From contig NZ_BBIV01000019.1 of assembly GCF_000730665.1 (NCBI RefSeq), positions 1-42,976 on the forward strand: a stretch of DNA of 42,976 bases, given 5' to 3'. Shown here piece after piece: positions 1 to 7,642 of this stretch (position 1 is the stretch's first letter; the number at the start of each line of letters is the position of its first letter). This stretch comes from Pseudomonas plecoglossicida NBRC 103162 = DSM 15088. GTDB taxonomy: Bacteria > Pseudomonadota > Gammaproteobacteria > Pseudomonadales > Pseudomonadaceae. The notes under the pieces were generated by a model. That model was not told where the DNA came from and made no database searches. It was given only the letters and a program-made list of their open reading frames with translations. The translations under genes and the position numbers were made by a program.

Positions 1-106
1 ATGGCTGAAAAATCTCGACGCTTGAAGCCTTTCAGTACTGCCGTTTTCCTATGCAAGCCCACTACCCGTAGCTATCATGCCAGCCTTATTCCAAGTCGAG
101 ACTGGC

Positions 107-1066
107 ATGCTCAAGTTGTTGAATCTTCTCAAGGATGGCCGGTTCCATTCCGGTGAAGCCTTGGGGGCAGCCCTCGGTGTAAGTCGCAGCGCCGTCTGGA
201 AGCAGCTGCAGCACCTGGAGAGTGAGCTGAACCTCACCATTCACAAGGTTCGTGGCCGCGGTTACCAGCTTGCCGCGCCACTGGCTTTGCTCGATGAGCA
301 GGCTATCGCCGAGTTCGCCGAGGGCGAACAGTGGCCCATCTTCATCCACGAAAGTATTGATTCGACCAATGCGGAGGGCTTGAGGTTGGCCGGTGTTGGT
401 CAGGCGGCGCCTTTCCTGGTGCTTGCAGAGCGCCAGAGTGCCGGGCGTGGTCGTCGTGGGCGGCAGTGGGTAAGCCCCTTCGGCGAGAACCTTTACTACA
501 GTCTGGTACTGCGTATCGATGGTGGCATGCGCCAACTCGAGGGCTTGAGCCTGGTGGTGGGGCTGGCGGTCATGCGCACACTGCAGGCTTTCGGCGTAAA
601 GCAAGTGGGGCTCAAGTGGCCTAATGATGTGCTTGTTCGCGATCGAAAGATCACCGGCATTCTTCTTGAGCTGGTCGGTGACCCTGCTGACGTCTGTCAT
701 GTCGTGCTGGGGGTTGGCATCAATGTGAACATGCAAGCCAATACGGAGGTCGACCAGGCATGGACCTCGATGCGGCGCGAAACCGGTGCGGCAATTGATC
801 GCAATCGCCTTGTCGCAACCCTCAGTCAGCAGTTGCAGCACGAACTGGCACGCCATCGCCGCTATGGCTTTGCCGCTTTCCAGGAAGAATGGGAGCAAGC
901 GCATCTTTGGCAGGGGTGTAATGTATCGCTCATCGCGGGTAGTGCCCGTATCGATGGTGTGGTGCTGGGCGTAGATGGTCAGGGCGGCTTGCGTCTTGAA
1001 GTCGAGGGTGTAGAAAAGAGCTTCAGTGGCGGAGAGCTCAGTTTGAGGTTGCGTGATGATTCTTGA
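107..1066 (+). CDS. birA: BirA biotin-protein ligase / biotin operon repressor
   Basis: Activates biotin with ATP and transfers it to the biotin carrier protein of acetyl-CoA carboxylase; with bound biotinyl-AMP the family also represses biotin genes. The N-terminal ~60 residues are a winged helix-turn-helix ([17 protein letters not shown]). The central ligase domain carries GRGRRGR at about 113-119 (biotinyl-AMP loop) and the KWPNDV motif near 180. The 319-residue form starting at 107 is preferred over the in-frame ATG at 77 because MLKLL matches the usual start of Pseudomonas BirA and the 77 start adds an unconserved-looking ten residues. coaX starts inside its last codons, so the two are translationally coupled. 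The first 106 bases of the window hold no convincing promoter or gene. Confidence 0.93.
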   Translation: MLKLLNLLKDGRFHSGEALGAALGVSRSAVWKQLQHLESELNLTIHKVRGRGYQLAAPLALLDEQAIAEFAEGEQWPIFIHESIDSTNAEGLRLAGVGQAAPFLVLAERQSAGRGRRGRQWVSPFGENLYYSLVLRIDGGMRQLEGLSLVVGLAVMRTLQAFGVKQVGLKWPNDVLVRDRKITGILLELVGDPADVCHVVLGVGINVNMQANTEVDQAWTSMRRETGAAIDRNRLVATLSQQLQHELARHRRYGFAAFQEEWEQAHLWQGCNVSLIAGSARIDGVVLGVDGQGGLRLEVEGVEKSFSGGELSLRLRDDS

Positions 1067-1802
1067 GCTCGATTGCGGTAACAGCTTCATCAAGTGGCGG
1101 GTGATTCACACTGCCGATGCCACCATCGTGGGGGGCGGTATTGTCGATTCGGACCAGGCGTTGATCGCGCAGGTGACGACCTTGTCGGCACGTCTGACTG
1201 CTTGCCGCATCGTCAGTGTGCGCAGCGAGGAAGAGACGACATCCCTCTGTGCATTGATAGATCAGGCTTTTGGTGTTGTGGCGCGAGTTGCTCGGCCAGC
1301 CCAGACAATGGCTGGGGTGCGTAATGGCTACGAAGATTACCAGCGCTTGGGGATGGACCGTTGGCTGGCCACCTTGGGGGCTTTTCATCTGGCCAAGGGC
1401 GCGTGCCTGGTGATTGATCTCGGGACTGCTGCCAAGGCCGACTTCATTGCTGCCGATGGTGAGCACCTGGGTGGTTACATTTGCCCGGGCATGCCGCTCA
1501 TGCGCAGTCAGCTGCGCACGCATACCCGGCGTATTCGCTACGACGATGCTTCCGCCGAGCGCGCGCTGGCCAGTCTCGCGCCTGGGCGCTCCACGGTCGA
1601 AGCCGTAGAGCGTGGCTGTGTACTGATGTTGCAAGGTTTTGCCTGCGCTCAGCTCGAGCAGGCGCGTACCCTATGGGGAGAAGATTTCACCGTCTTCCTT
1701 ACCGGTGGCGATGCGCCCTTGGTGCGCAATGCAGTGCCGCAGGCGCGCGTGGTTCCTGACCTGGTATTCGTTGGCCTGGCAATGGCCTGCCCACTGGACT
1801 GA
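1056..1802 (+). CDS. coaX: Type III pantothenate kinase
   Basis: Phosphorylates pantothenate in the first step of coenzyme A synthesis; cytoplasmic dimer of the ASKHA fold. Type III enzymes are not feedback-inhibited by CoA and need a monovalent cation (known for the family). Visible motifs are DCGNS at residues 6-10 (phosphate-binding loop), GMDRW near 92 and DLGTA near 115 (second phosphate motif), with TGGDA near the C terminus. At 248 residues it has normal family length. An in-frame GTG lies one codon upstream at 1053; ATG at 1056 is chosen because MILELDCGN is the conserved start. It overlaps the end of birA by 11 bases, and the SPOR-like gene follows after 7 bases. Confidence 0.93.
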   Translation: MILELDCGNSFIKWRVIHTADATIVGGGIVDSDQALIAQVTTLSARLTACRIVSVRSEEETTSLCALIDQAFGVVARVARPAQTMAGVRNGYEDYQRLGMDRWLATLGAFHLAKGACLVIDLGTAAKADFIAADGEHLGGYICPGMPLMRSQLRTHTRRIRYDDASAERALASLAPGRSTVEAVERGCVLMLQGFACAQLEQARTLWGEDFTVFLTGGDAPLVRNAVPQARVVPDLVFVGLAMACPLD

Positions 1803-1809
1803 GGTGCTT

Positions 1810-2235
1810 ATGCGTTGGTTGTTTCTGCTGTTGCTGGTGCTCAATGTCTTCTACTACGTCTGGCACCAACAGGAAGCCCCGCTAAAAGCCAAGGATGTCG
1901 CTCCGCTGTCGCTGTATAAAGGAAGCCAGCAGGAGATTCGCCTGTTGCGTGAAATGGGTGGGACCGGGTCGGCGCGTCGCCGTGATGAATGCCTGGTGGT
2001 GGGTGGCTTCGCGGAGCGTGAGCAGCTCGACGCCTTGCGTCAGCGCCTGTTGAGCCTGGATATCAGCGCTGCACCGGTTAGTGGCCAGCTGCCGGGCGCC
2101 GACGGTGTCTGGCTGAAGATCGCCCCGGAAAGCGAGCGTTTGCTGGACCAAACCGTCCTCGCAAGTCTTTCCAATGATTTCAAAGACTTAAAACATAGAA
2201 TTATTTTCTGCCAGGGTATTGCAACTGGCGAATAG
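1810..2235 (+). CDS. SPOR-domain-like inner-membrane protein, hypothetical
   Basis: A 141-residue protein with one N-terminal membrane segment (MRWLFLLLLVLNVFYYVW) followed by a periplasmic part. The stretch from CLVVGGF through LRQRLLSLDISA resembles the first beta-alpha unit of a SPOR (septal peptidoglycan-binding) domain. A protein of this kind follows birA-coaX in Pseudomonas, but its substrate is not established from sequence. The start at 1810 is chosen over upstream in-frame codons because it lies 7 bases after coaX and begins with the hydrophobic segment. Its last codons overlap the -35 region of the first tRNA-operon promoter. A role at the septum is inference only. Confidence 0.75.
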   Translation: MRWLFLLLLVLNVFYYVWHQQEAPLKAKDVAPLSLYKGSQQEIRLLREMGGTGSARRRDECLVVGGFAEREQLDALRQRLLSLDISAAPVSGQLPGADGVWLKIAPESERLLDQTVLASLSNDFKDLKHRIIFCQGIATGE

Positions 2236-2246
2236 CTTGATAGAAT
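2219..2246 (+). promoter_or_regulatory. Candidate upstream sigma70 promoter of the tRNA-tufB unit
   Basis: TTGCAA at 2219-2224 and TAGAAT at 2241-2246 with a 16-base spacer. It overlaps the end of the SPOR-like gene and lies 127 bases before the second, stronger promoter. A nested hairpin follows it (outer arms 2252-2258 and 2289-2295, inner arms 2268-2272 and 2277-2281). Confidence 0.45.
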
Positions 2247-2345
2247 GGCGCCCGCTTCACAGGGAACACCACTCAGGTGGTAGAACCGGAAGCGGTGTCA
2301 AAGCAGCTAAGTTTCAGATTTGATTGAAAAAATTTGAAAAAACGC

Positions 2346-2374
2346 TTGACACTAGGGCGGCAGACAAATAGAAT
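2346..2374 (+). promoter_or_regulatory. Sigma70 promoter of tRNA-Tyr-Gly-Thr-tufB
   Basis: Consensus TTGACA at 2346-2351, 17-base spacer, TAGAAT at 2369-2374. A-rich tracts just upstream (about 2323-2342) look like an UP element, as expected for a stable-RNA promoter. Transcription would start about 7 bases before the tRNA-Tyr body. Confidence 0.85.
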
Positions 2375-2387
2375 GCCGGCCACATCT

Positions 2388-2471
2388 GGAGGGATTCCCG
2401 AGCGGTCAAAGGGGACGGACTGTAAATCCGTTGCGAGAGCTTCGAAGGTTCGAATCCTTCTCCCTCCACCA
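2388..2471 (+). tRNA. tRNA-Tyr (GTA)
   Basis: 84 bases including an encoded CCA. The acceptor stem GGAGGGA pairs with TCCCTCC at 2461-2467; anticodon GTA is at 2422-2424; the long variable arm is typical of tyrosine tRNA. First of three tRNAs read into tufB, as in the enterobacterial tRNA-tufB operon, which has an additional leading tRNA-Thr that is absent here. Confidence 0.97.
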
Positions 2472-2495
2472 GTTTTAGCGAGAGCTGCAAGCTCC

Positions 2496-2569
<74 letters not shown>

Positions 2570-2599
2570 AGTTTGCCGGTTTTTTGCACAATGTGTTTC

Positions 2600-2675
2600 G
2601 CTCTTGTAGCTCAGTTGGTAGAGCACACCCTTGGTAAGGGTGAGGTCAGCGGTTCAAGTCCGCTCAAGAGCTCCA
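2600..2675 (+). tRNA. tRNA-Thr (GGT)
   Basis: 76 bases including CCA. The acceptor stem GCTCTTG pairs with CAAGAGC at 2665-2671; anticodon GGT is at 2633-2635. Last tRNA before tufB. Confidence 0.97.
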
Positions 2676-2682
2676 TATAAAC

Positions 2683-2714
2683 AAGGCAGATATGAAAATA
2701 TCTGCCTTTGTTTT
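2683..2714 (+). terminator. Hairpin between tRNA-Thr and tufB (attenuator or processing site)
   Basis: Perfect 11-bp stem, 2683-2693 with 2698-2708, GAAA loop, then TGTTTT. It resembles an intrinsic terminator but sits between co-transcribed tRNAs and tufB, so it probably causes partial termination or marks a processing point. Confidence 0.6.
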
Positions 2715-2754
2715 ATCAGCGTTGTGACTATTTCTTCTGCGGAGGATTGTATCG

Positions 2755-3948
2755 ATGGCTAAGGAAAAGTTTGATCGTTCCCTACCTCACGTTAACGTCG
2801 GCACTATCGGCCACGTTGACCACGGTAAAACCACTCTGACCGCAGCTCTGACTCGCGTCTGCTCCGAAGTTTTCGGTTCGGCAGTCGTTGAGTTCGACAA
2901 GATCGACTCGGCTCCGGAAGAAAAAGCGCGCGGTATCACCATCAACACCGCTCACGTCGAGTACAACTCGAACATTCGTCACTACGCTCACGTTGACTGC
3001 CCAGGTCACGCTGACTACGTGAAGAACATGATCACCGGTGCTGCCCAGATGGACGGCGCGATCCTGGTTTGCTCGGCCGCCGATGGTCCGATGCCACAAA
3101 CCCGTGAGCACATCCTGCTGTCCCGTCAGGTTGGCGTTCCGTACATCGTGGTCTTCCTGAACAAGGCTGACCTGGTAGACGACGCTGAGCTGCTGGAACT
3201 GGTCGAGATGGAAGTTCGCGACCTGCTGTCCGCCTACGACTTCCCAGGCGACGACACCCCGATCATCATCGGTTCGGCTCGTATGGCCCTGGAAGGCAAA
3301 GACGACAACGAAATGGGCACTACCGCTGTCAAGAAGCTGGTAGAAACTCTGGATGCCTACATCCCTGAGCCAGTTCGTGCCATCGACCAGCCGTTCCTGA
3401 TGCCGATCGAAGATGTATTCTCGATCTCGGGTCGTGGTACCGTTGTTACCGGCCGTATCGAGCGTGGTATCGTCCGCGTTCAGGATCCGCTGGAAATCGT
3501 TGGTCTGCGTGACACCACCACCACCACCTGCACCGGCGTTGAGATGTTCCGCAAGCTGCTGGACGAAGGTCGTGCTGGTGAGAACTGCGGCGTCCTGCTG
3601 CGTGGTACCAAGCGTGACGACGTTGAGCGTGGCCAGGTTCTGGTCAAGCCAGGTTCGGTCAAGCCGCACACCAAGTTCACCGCAGAAGTCTACGTCCTGT
3701 CGAAGGAAGAAGGCGGTCGTCACACTCCGTTCTTCAAAGGCTACCGTCCTCAGTTCTACTTCCGTACCACTGACGTGACCGGTAACTGCGAACTGCCGGA
3801 AGGCGTTGAAATGGTAATGCCAGGTGACAACATTCAGATGACTGTTACCCTGATCAAGACCATCGCAATGGAAGACGGTCTGCGCTTCGCTATCCGTGAA
3901 GGCGGTCGTACCGTCGGCGCCGGCGTCGTAGCAAAAATTATTGAATAA
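2755..3948 (+). CDS. tufB: Elongation factor Tu, copy B
   Basis: GTPase that carries aminoacyl-tRNA to the ribosomal A site. 397 residues. G-domain motifs are GHVDHGKT at 19-26, DCPGH near 82-86 and NKAD near 137-140; domains 2 and 3 follow. ATG start with GGAGGA at 2741-2746. It is transcribed with the three upstream tRNAs. Differs from tufA (19346-20539) at one residue, Ala160 here versus Thr160, and uses ATG where tufA uses GTG. By eye, 14 base differences separate the genes, 11 of them in the first ~80 and last ~20 bases, which points to gene conversion of the interior. Confidence 0.98.
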   Translation: MAKEKFDRSLPHVNVGTIGHVDHGKTTLTAALTRVCSEVFGSAVVEFDKIDSAPEEKARGITINTAHVEYNSNIRHYAHVDCPGHADYVKNMITGAAQMDGAILVCSAADGPMPQTREHILLSRQVGVPYIVVFLNKADLVDDAELLELVEMEVRDLLSAYDFPGDDTPIIIGSARMALEGKDDNEMGTTAVKKLVETLDAYIPEPVRAIDQPFLMPIEDVFSISGRGTVVTGRIERGIVRVQDPLEIVGLRDTTTTTCTGVEMFRKLLDEGRAGENCGVLLRGTKRDDVERGQVLVKPGSVKPHTKFTAEVYVLSKEEGGRHTPFFKGYRPQFYFRTTDVTGNCELPEGVEMVMPGDNIQMTVTLIKTIAMEDGLRFAIREGGRTVGAGVVAKIIE

Positions 3949-3952
3949 GTAG

Positions 3953-3980
3953 TTGATTTACTTGATCAGGCCGGTATAAT
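3953..3980 (+). promoter_or_regulatory. Sigma70 promoter of tRNA-Trp-secE-nusG
   Basis: TTGATT at 3953-3958, 16-base spacer, perfect TATAAT at 3975-3980, 22 bases before the tRNA-Trp body. The -10 box lies in the loop of a perfect inverted repeat (3967-3974 with 3983-3990). Confidence 0.75.
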
Positions 3981-3990
3981 GGCCGGCCTG
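3967..3990 (+). repeat. Perfect 8-bp GC-rich inverted repeat enclosing the -10 box
   Basis: CAGGCCGG at 3967-3974 and CCGGCCTG at 3983-3990 with eight bases (TATAATGG) between. It may end tufB transcripts as a hairpin, although no T-tract follows, or be a protein-binding or cruciform site at the promoter. Confidence 0.6.
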
Positions 3991-4002
3991 ATACAGCGTT
4001 AC

Positions 4003-4078
4003 AGGTCAGTAGCTCAATTGGCAGAGCGACGGTCTCCAAAACCGTAGGTTGGGGGTTCGATTCCCTCCTGACCTGCCA
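4003..4078 (+). tRNA. tRNA-Trp (CCA)
   Basis: 76 bases including an encoded terminal CCA. The acceptor stem AGGTCAG pairs with CTGACCT; anticodon CCA is at 4036-4038 in the loop CTCCAAA. Directly upstream of secE, the usual gammaproteobacterial arrangement. Confidence 0.97.
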
Positions 4079-4122
4079 TTCACCTCAGTGTGATTGGCTT
4101 TCTTCTTACAGGATCCTCCCCG

Positions 4123-4491
4123 ATGACTCCCAAAACTGAAGCCCAAGAATCGCGTTTTGATCTGTTCAAGTGGCTGGCTGTAGTGGCTTTGGTTGTTGTT
4201 GGTGTTGTGGGTAATCAATATTACTCCGCCTCTCCAATCCTGTATCGCGTCCTCGCACTTCTCGCCCTGGCTGCTGTCGCAGGCTTTGTAGCCCTGCAGA
4301 CTGCGAAGGGTAAGTCGTTCTTTGCGCTGGCGAAGGAAGCTCGTACTGAGATCCGTAAAGTCGTGTGGCCGACCCGCCAGGAAACCACCCAGACCACGCT
4401 GATTGTCGTGGCTGTCGTGCTGGTTATGGCACTGCTGCTGTGGGGTCTCGATTCCCTGCTCGGCTGGGCGGTCTCCCTGATCGTTGGCTAA
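4123..4491 (+). CDS. secE: Preprotein translocase subunit SecE
   Basis: Clamp subunit of the SecYEG channel in the inner membrane. 122 residues with three hydrophobic segments, about 17-33, 42-58 and 92-120, and the conserved amphipathic hinge EIRKVVWPTRQET before the last segment, which is the essential part of SecE. The start at 4123 (MTPKTEA) follows an AGGAT Shine-Dalgarno at 4110-4114; an in-frame ATG at 4090 has no suitable site. It is followed after 9 bases by nusG, the standard pair. SecY is encoded at 29908-31239. Confidence 0.95.
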   Translation: MTPKTEAQESRFDLFKWLAVVALVVVGVVGNQYYSASPILYRVLALLALAAVAGFVALQTAKGKSFFALAKEARTEIRKVVWPTRQETTQTTLIVVAVVLVMALLLWGLDSLLGWAVSLIVG

Positions 4492-4500
4492 AGGTGTCCC

Positions 4501-5034
4501 GTGGCTAAGCGTTGGTATGTTGTGCATGCTTACTCGGGTTACGAGAAGCATGTAATGCGCTCCCTGATCGAGCGCGTCAAGCTGGCTGGCATGGAAGACG
4601 GTTTCGGCGAGATCTTGGTTCCGACCGAAGAAGTCGTTGAAATGCGCAACGGCCAGAAGCGCAAGAGTGAGCGTAAATTCTTCCCTGGCTATGTACTGGT
4701 CCAGATGGAGATGAACGAAGGGACTTGGCACTTGGTCAAGGACACCCCTCGTGTGATGGGCTTTATCGGTGGTACTGCAGACAAACCTGCGCCAATTACC
4801 GATAAAGAAGCTGAAGCTATCCTGCGTCGCGTTGCCGATGGTAGTGACAAGCCGAAGCCGAAGACGCTGTTCGAGCCGGGTGAAGTGGTTCGAGTCATTG
4901 ACGGTCCGTTCGCTGACTTCAATGGTAGTGTCGAAGAAGTTAACTACGAAAAGAGTCGCCTCCAGGTGGCGGTGCTCATTTTCGGTCGCTCTACTCCGGT
5001 AGAGCTCGAGTTCAGCCAGGTCGAAAAGGTCTAG
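4501..5034 (+). CDS. nusG: Transcription termination/antitermination factor NusG
   Basis: Binds the RNA polymerase clamp, suppresses pausing, and links polymerase to Rho or to the ribosome through S10. 177 residues: NGN domain at 1-~120 ([25 protein letters not shown]) and C-terminal KOW domain ([18 protein letters not shown]). GTG start at 4501 with AAAGGTG at 4490-4496 as Shine-Dalgarno, nine bases after secE. A clear terminator follows at 5053, ending the tRNA-Trp-secE-nusG unit. Confidence 0.96.
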   Translation: MAKRWYVVHAYSGYEKHVMRSLIERVKLAGMEDGFGEILVPTEEVVEMRNGQKRKSERKFFPGYVLVQMEMNEGTWHLVKDTPRVMGFIGGTADKPAPITDKEAEAILRRVADGSDKPKPKTLFEPGEVVRVIDGPFADFNGSVEEVNYEKSRLQVAVLIFGRSTPVELEFSQVEKV

Positions 5035-5052
5035 GCGGACGAAGCATCCCAT

Positions 5053-5082
5053 ACCCCGCAGCCCTGTGTGCTGCGGGGTTTT
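5053..5082 (+). terminator. Intrinsic terminator after nusG
   Basis: 10-bp stem 5053-5062 with 5070-5079, seven-base loop, then TTTT. It separates nusG from rplK. No convincing promoter is visible in the 71 bases before rplK, so some readthrough is likely. Confidence 0.85.
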
Positions 5083-5153
5083 GTCGTCACTGGGATAAAA
5101 CGCAAGTCATCCGGGGAGCCATCTGGCGTTCGTACCCGATATTGGAGTAGCTC

Positions 5154-5585
5154 ATGGCTAAGAAGATTCAGGCTTACATCAAGCTGCAAGTTAAGGCCGG
5201 CCAGGCCAACCCAAGCCCACCCGTTGGTCCAGCACTGGGTCAACACGGTGTGAACATCATGGAATTCTGCAAGGCCTTCAACGCCCGTACTCAGGGTCAA
5301 GAAGCCGGCCTGCCGACTCCTGTGATCATCACTGTTTACAGTGACCGTAGCTTCACTTTCGAAACCAAGAGCACCCCTGCCTCGGTTCTGCTGAAGAAAG
5401 CTGCTGGCCTGACCAGTGGTTCGGCTCGTCCGAACACCGTCAAAGTCGGTACCGTTACCCGCGCTCAGCTGGAAGACATCGCCAAAGCTAAACAGGCTGA
5501 TCTGACCGCTGCTGACCTGGACGCTGCTGTACGCACCATCGCTGGCTCTGCCCGCAGCATGGGCCTGAACGTGGAGGGTGTGTAA
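5154..5585 (+). CDS. rplK: 50S ribosomal protein L11
   Basis: Binds the GTPase-associated centre of 23S rRNA and is needed for RelA-dependent stringent signalling. 143 residues. The proline-rich N-terminal helix region ([24 protein letters not shown]) contacts thiostrepton-class antibiotics, and the C-terminal rRNA-binding domain ends in [11 protein letters not shown]. Shine-Dalgarno GGAG lies upstream of ATG 5154. The stop overlaps the rplA start by one base (TAATG), giving translational coupling; in E. coli L1 represses both genes by binding near the rplK start. Confidence 0.97.
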   Translation: MAKKIQAYIKLQVKAGQANPSPPVGPALGQHGVNIMEFCKAFNARTQGQEAGLPTPVIITVYSDRSFTFETKSTPASVLLKKAAGLTSGSARPNTVKVGTVTRAQLEDIAKAKQADLTAADLDAAVRTIAGSARSMGLNVEGV

Positions 5586-6280
5586 TGGCTAAGCTGACCA
5601 AACGCCAAAAGGCAATCGCCGAGAAAATCGAAGCAGGCAAGGCCTACAACTTCGAAGAAGCGGCAACTCTGCTGGCCTCGCTGCCTGCTGCCAAGTTCGT
5701 CGAGTCCTACGACATCGCCGTGAACCTCGGTGTTGATCCGCGTAAATCCGACCAGGTCGTACGTAGCGCTACTGTGCTGCCACACGGCACTGGCAAGACC
5801 GTTCGCGTTGCCGTCTTCACTCAGGGTCCAGCTGCTGAAGCCGCTCTGGCTGCCGGCGCTGACCGCGTAGGTATGGACGATCTGGCTGCCGAAATGAAAG
5901 CCGGCGACCTGAACTATGACGTTGTCATCGCATCGCCTGATGCCATGCGCGTTGTAGGTCAGCTGGGTCAGGTTCTGGGTCCTCGCGGCCTGATGCCTAA
6001 CCCGAAAGTTGGTACCGTGAGCCCAGACGTAGCCACTGCCGTGAAGAACGCCAAGGCTGGTCAGGTTCGCTACCGTACCGACAAAAACGGTATCATCCAT
6101 ACCTCCGTTGGCAAGGTCGGTTTTGAAGCTGGCAAGCTGAAGGAAAACGTTGAAGCCCTGATCGCTGATCTGAAGCGTATCAAGCCGGCTTCCTCGAAAG
6201 GTATCTACGTCAAGCGCGTTACCCTGAGCACCACCATGGGCCCAGGTCTGGTCATCGATCAGAGCTCGCTGAACGTGTAA
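5585..6280 (+). CDS. rplA: 50S ribosomal protein L1
   Basis: Forms the mobile L1 stalk that helps release deacylated tRNA. 231 residues, full length, with the conserved [14 protein letters not shown] segment near 130 and the rRNA-binding ends in domain I. The start codon shares a base with the rplK stop. It is followed by a 198-base non-coding leader before rplJ. Confidence 0.97.
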   Translation: MAKLTKRQKAIAEKIEAGKAYNFEEAATLLASLPAAKFVESYDIAVNLGVDPRKSDQVVRSATVLPHGTGKTVRVAVFTQGPAAEAALAAGADRVGMDDLAAEMKAGDLNYDVVIASPDAMRVVGQLGQVLGPRGLMPNPKVGTVSPDVATAVKNAKAGQVRYRTDKNGIIHTSVGKVGFEAGKLKENVEALIADLKRIKPASSKGIYVKRVTLSTTMGPGLVIDQSSLNV

Positions 6281-6478
6281 GAACATGGCGGTGCGACCAG
6301 TCGCGCCGCCAGCAAAAATTGGGGTCCCTGCCTGGCGGGGGCTATCCAAGACCGTAGGCGGCGCAAGCCTTAAACCACAAGCCTACGCAGATGGTGCTCC
6401 CGATTCGTTTACCGAATCAGACACCAAAACGACATCCGGCTTCGGCCAGATGAAACGGTAAAAACCAGGAGTAAACCC
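6281..6478 (+). promoter_or_regulatory. Candidate L10 leader of rplJL
   Basis: 198 non-coding bases with several good hairpins: 6287-6296 with 6301-6310 (10 bp, one G-U), CGTAGGC 6353-6359 with GCCTACG 6381-6387, GATTCG 6402-6407 with CGAATC 6413-6418, and a TTCG-capped stem at 6433-6452. In gammaproteobacteria the leader here binds L10-(L7/L12) and represses rplJ translation. The identification rests on position and structure; a covariance-model search was not run. Confidence 0.7.
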
Positions 6479-6979
6479 GTGGCAATTAAACTCGAAGACA
6501 AGAAGGCCATCGTCGCTGAAGTCAACGAGGCTGCCAAAGTCGCTCTGTCCGCTGTCGTGGCCGATGCCCGTGGTGTGACTGTAAGCGCAATGACCGGACT
6601 CCGTAAAGAGGCCCGCGAAGCTGGCGTTTACGTACGTGTCGTACGTAACACCCTGCTCAAGCGCGCAGTTGAAGGCACCGAGTATTCGATCCTCAACGAC
6701 GCGTTCAAAGGCCCGACCCTGATCGCTTTCTCCAACGAACACCCGGGCGCTGCTGCCCGTCTGTTCAAAGAGTTCGCCAAGGGTCAGGACAAGTTCGAGA
6801 TCAAGGCAGCTGCGTTTGACGGCAATTTCATTGCAGCGAACCAGATCGATGTGTTGGCTACCCTGCCGACCCGCGACGAAGCTATTGCGAAACTGATGAG
6901 CGTGATCCAAGGCGCTACCAGCAAGCTGGCTCGTACTCTGGCAGCCATTCGCGACCAGAAAGAAGCTACCGCTGCCTAA
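6479..6979 (+). CDS. rplJ: 50S ribosomal protein L10
   Basis: Base of the L7/L12 stalk: the N-terminal domain binds 23S rRNA with L11, and the C-terminal helix binds L12 dimers. 166 residues. GTG start at 6479 with AGGAG at 6467-6471. Conserved segments visible are the [15 protein letters not shown] start and [14 protein letters not shown] near 55. The preceding leader is the probable site of its feedback control. The 78-base gap to rplL has no clear terminator. Confidence 0.97.
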   Translation: MAIKLEDKKAIVAEVNEAAKVALSAVVADARGVTVSAMTGLRKEAREAGVYVRVVRNTLLKRAVEGTEYSILNDAFKGPTLIAFSNEHPGAAARLFKEFAKGQDKFEIKAAAFDGNFIAANQIDVLATLPTRDEAIAKLMSVIQGATSKLARTLAAIRDQKEATAA

Positions 6980-7057
6980 GGCACGCGAAACTCTTTCAAA
7001 ATCATACGTTTAATTTGATGGCTGCGTAGGCTGTCACCCCAATACAGGATTTAAGTC

Positions 7058-7423
7058 ATGTCTCTGACTAACGAACAAATCATCGAAGCAATCGGCCAGA
7101 AAACCGTTCTGGAAGTTGTCGAGCTGATCAAAGCAATGGAAGAAACCTTCGGCGTTACCGCCGCTGTTGCCGCTGCTGGCCCAGCTGCTGCTGCTGCCGT
7201 TGTTGAAGAGCAGACCGAGTTCAACGTTGTTCTGGTTGAAGCCGGCGACAAGAAAGTGAACGTGATCAAAGCCGTTCGCGAGCTGACCGGTCTGGGCCTG
7301 AAAGAAGCCAAAGAGAAAGTCGACGGCGCTCCTCAGGTTGTAGCTGAAGGCGTTTCGAAAGAAGCCGCTGAAGACGCTAAGAAGAAGCTGGAAGAAGCAG
7401 GCGCTAAAGTCGAGCTGAAGTAA
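7058..7423 (+). CDS. rplL: 50S ribosomal protein L7/L12
   Basis: Multicopy stalk protein that recruits translation GTPases. 121 residues: N-terminal dimerisation domain 1-~33, an alanine-rich hinge ([17 protein letters not shown]), and a C-terminal factor-binding domain with the conserved [15 protein letters not shown]. More L12 than L10 is needed, and the attenuator at 7468 after rplL would keep the large rpoBC message lower than the rpl part. Confidence 0.97.
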
Positions 7424-7467
7424 TCTCGACCTTGCGACTCCAGCCGGAGCGTTGAGCGAAGGCTGAT

Positions 7468-7496
7468 GGCTGGTGGCTTATGCCACCGGCCTTTTT
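7468..7496 (+). terminator. Attenuator between rplL and rpoB
   Basis: 10-bp GC-rich stem with one G-U pair, 7468-7477 with 7482-7491, TTAT loop, then TTTTT at 7492-7496. It lies inside the rplL-rpoB gap, where E. coli also has a partial terminator. Confidence 0.75.
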
Positions 7497-7642
7497 CCGT
7501 TATTGGTGGTCGACCAGGTCGGCCCCGATAACAAGCTGCAAGACACCCATGTGGGTGGCGCAAACCAAGGGGTTTGCACGATTTTCTGGCTGCTCCCGCC
7601 GGGAGAAGCCAAACAAGCAGGTGACCAAGCTGGGGAACGCTG
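7497..7642 (+). other. Hairpin cluster upstream of rpoB
   Basis: Non-coding. It contains CACCC 7544-7548 with GGGTG 7553-7557, GCAAACC 7560-7566 with GGTTTGC 7571-7577, and CTCCC 7593-7597 with GGGAG 7601-7605 framed by GGCT 7588-7591 and AGCC 7607-7610. The string of short stems could be an RNase processing region or an rpoB translational control site, both known for this gap in E. coli. Confidence 0.45.

Noticed and set aside
5083..5153. Promoter for the rplK operon
   Set aside because: GATAAA-like boxes were seen but none has a -35 at proper distance; left uncalled.
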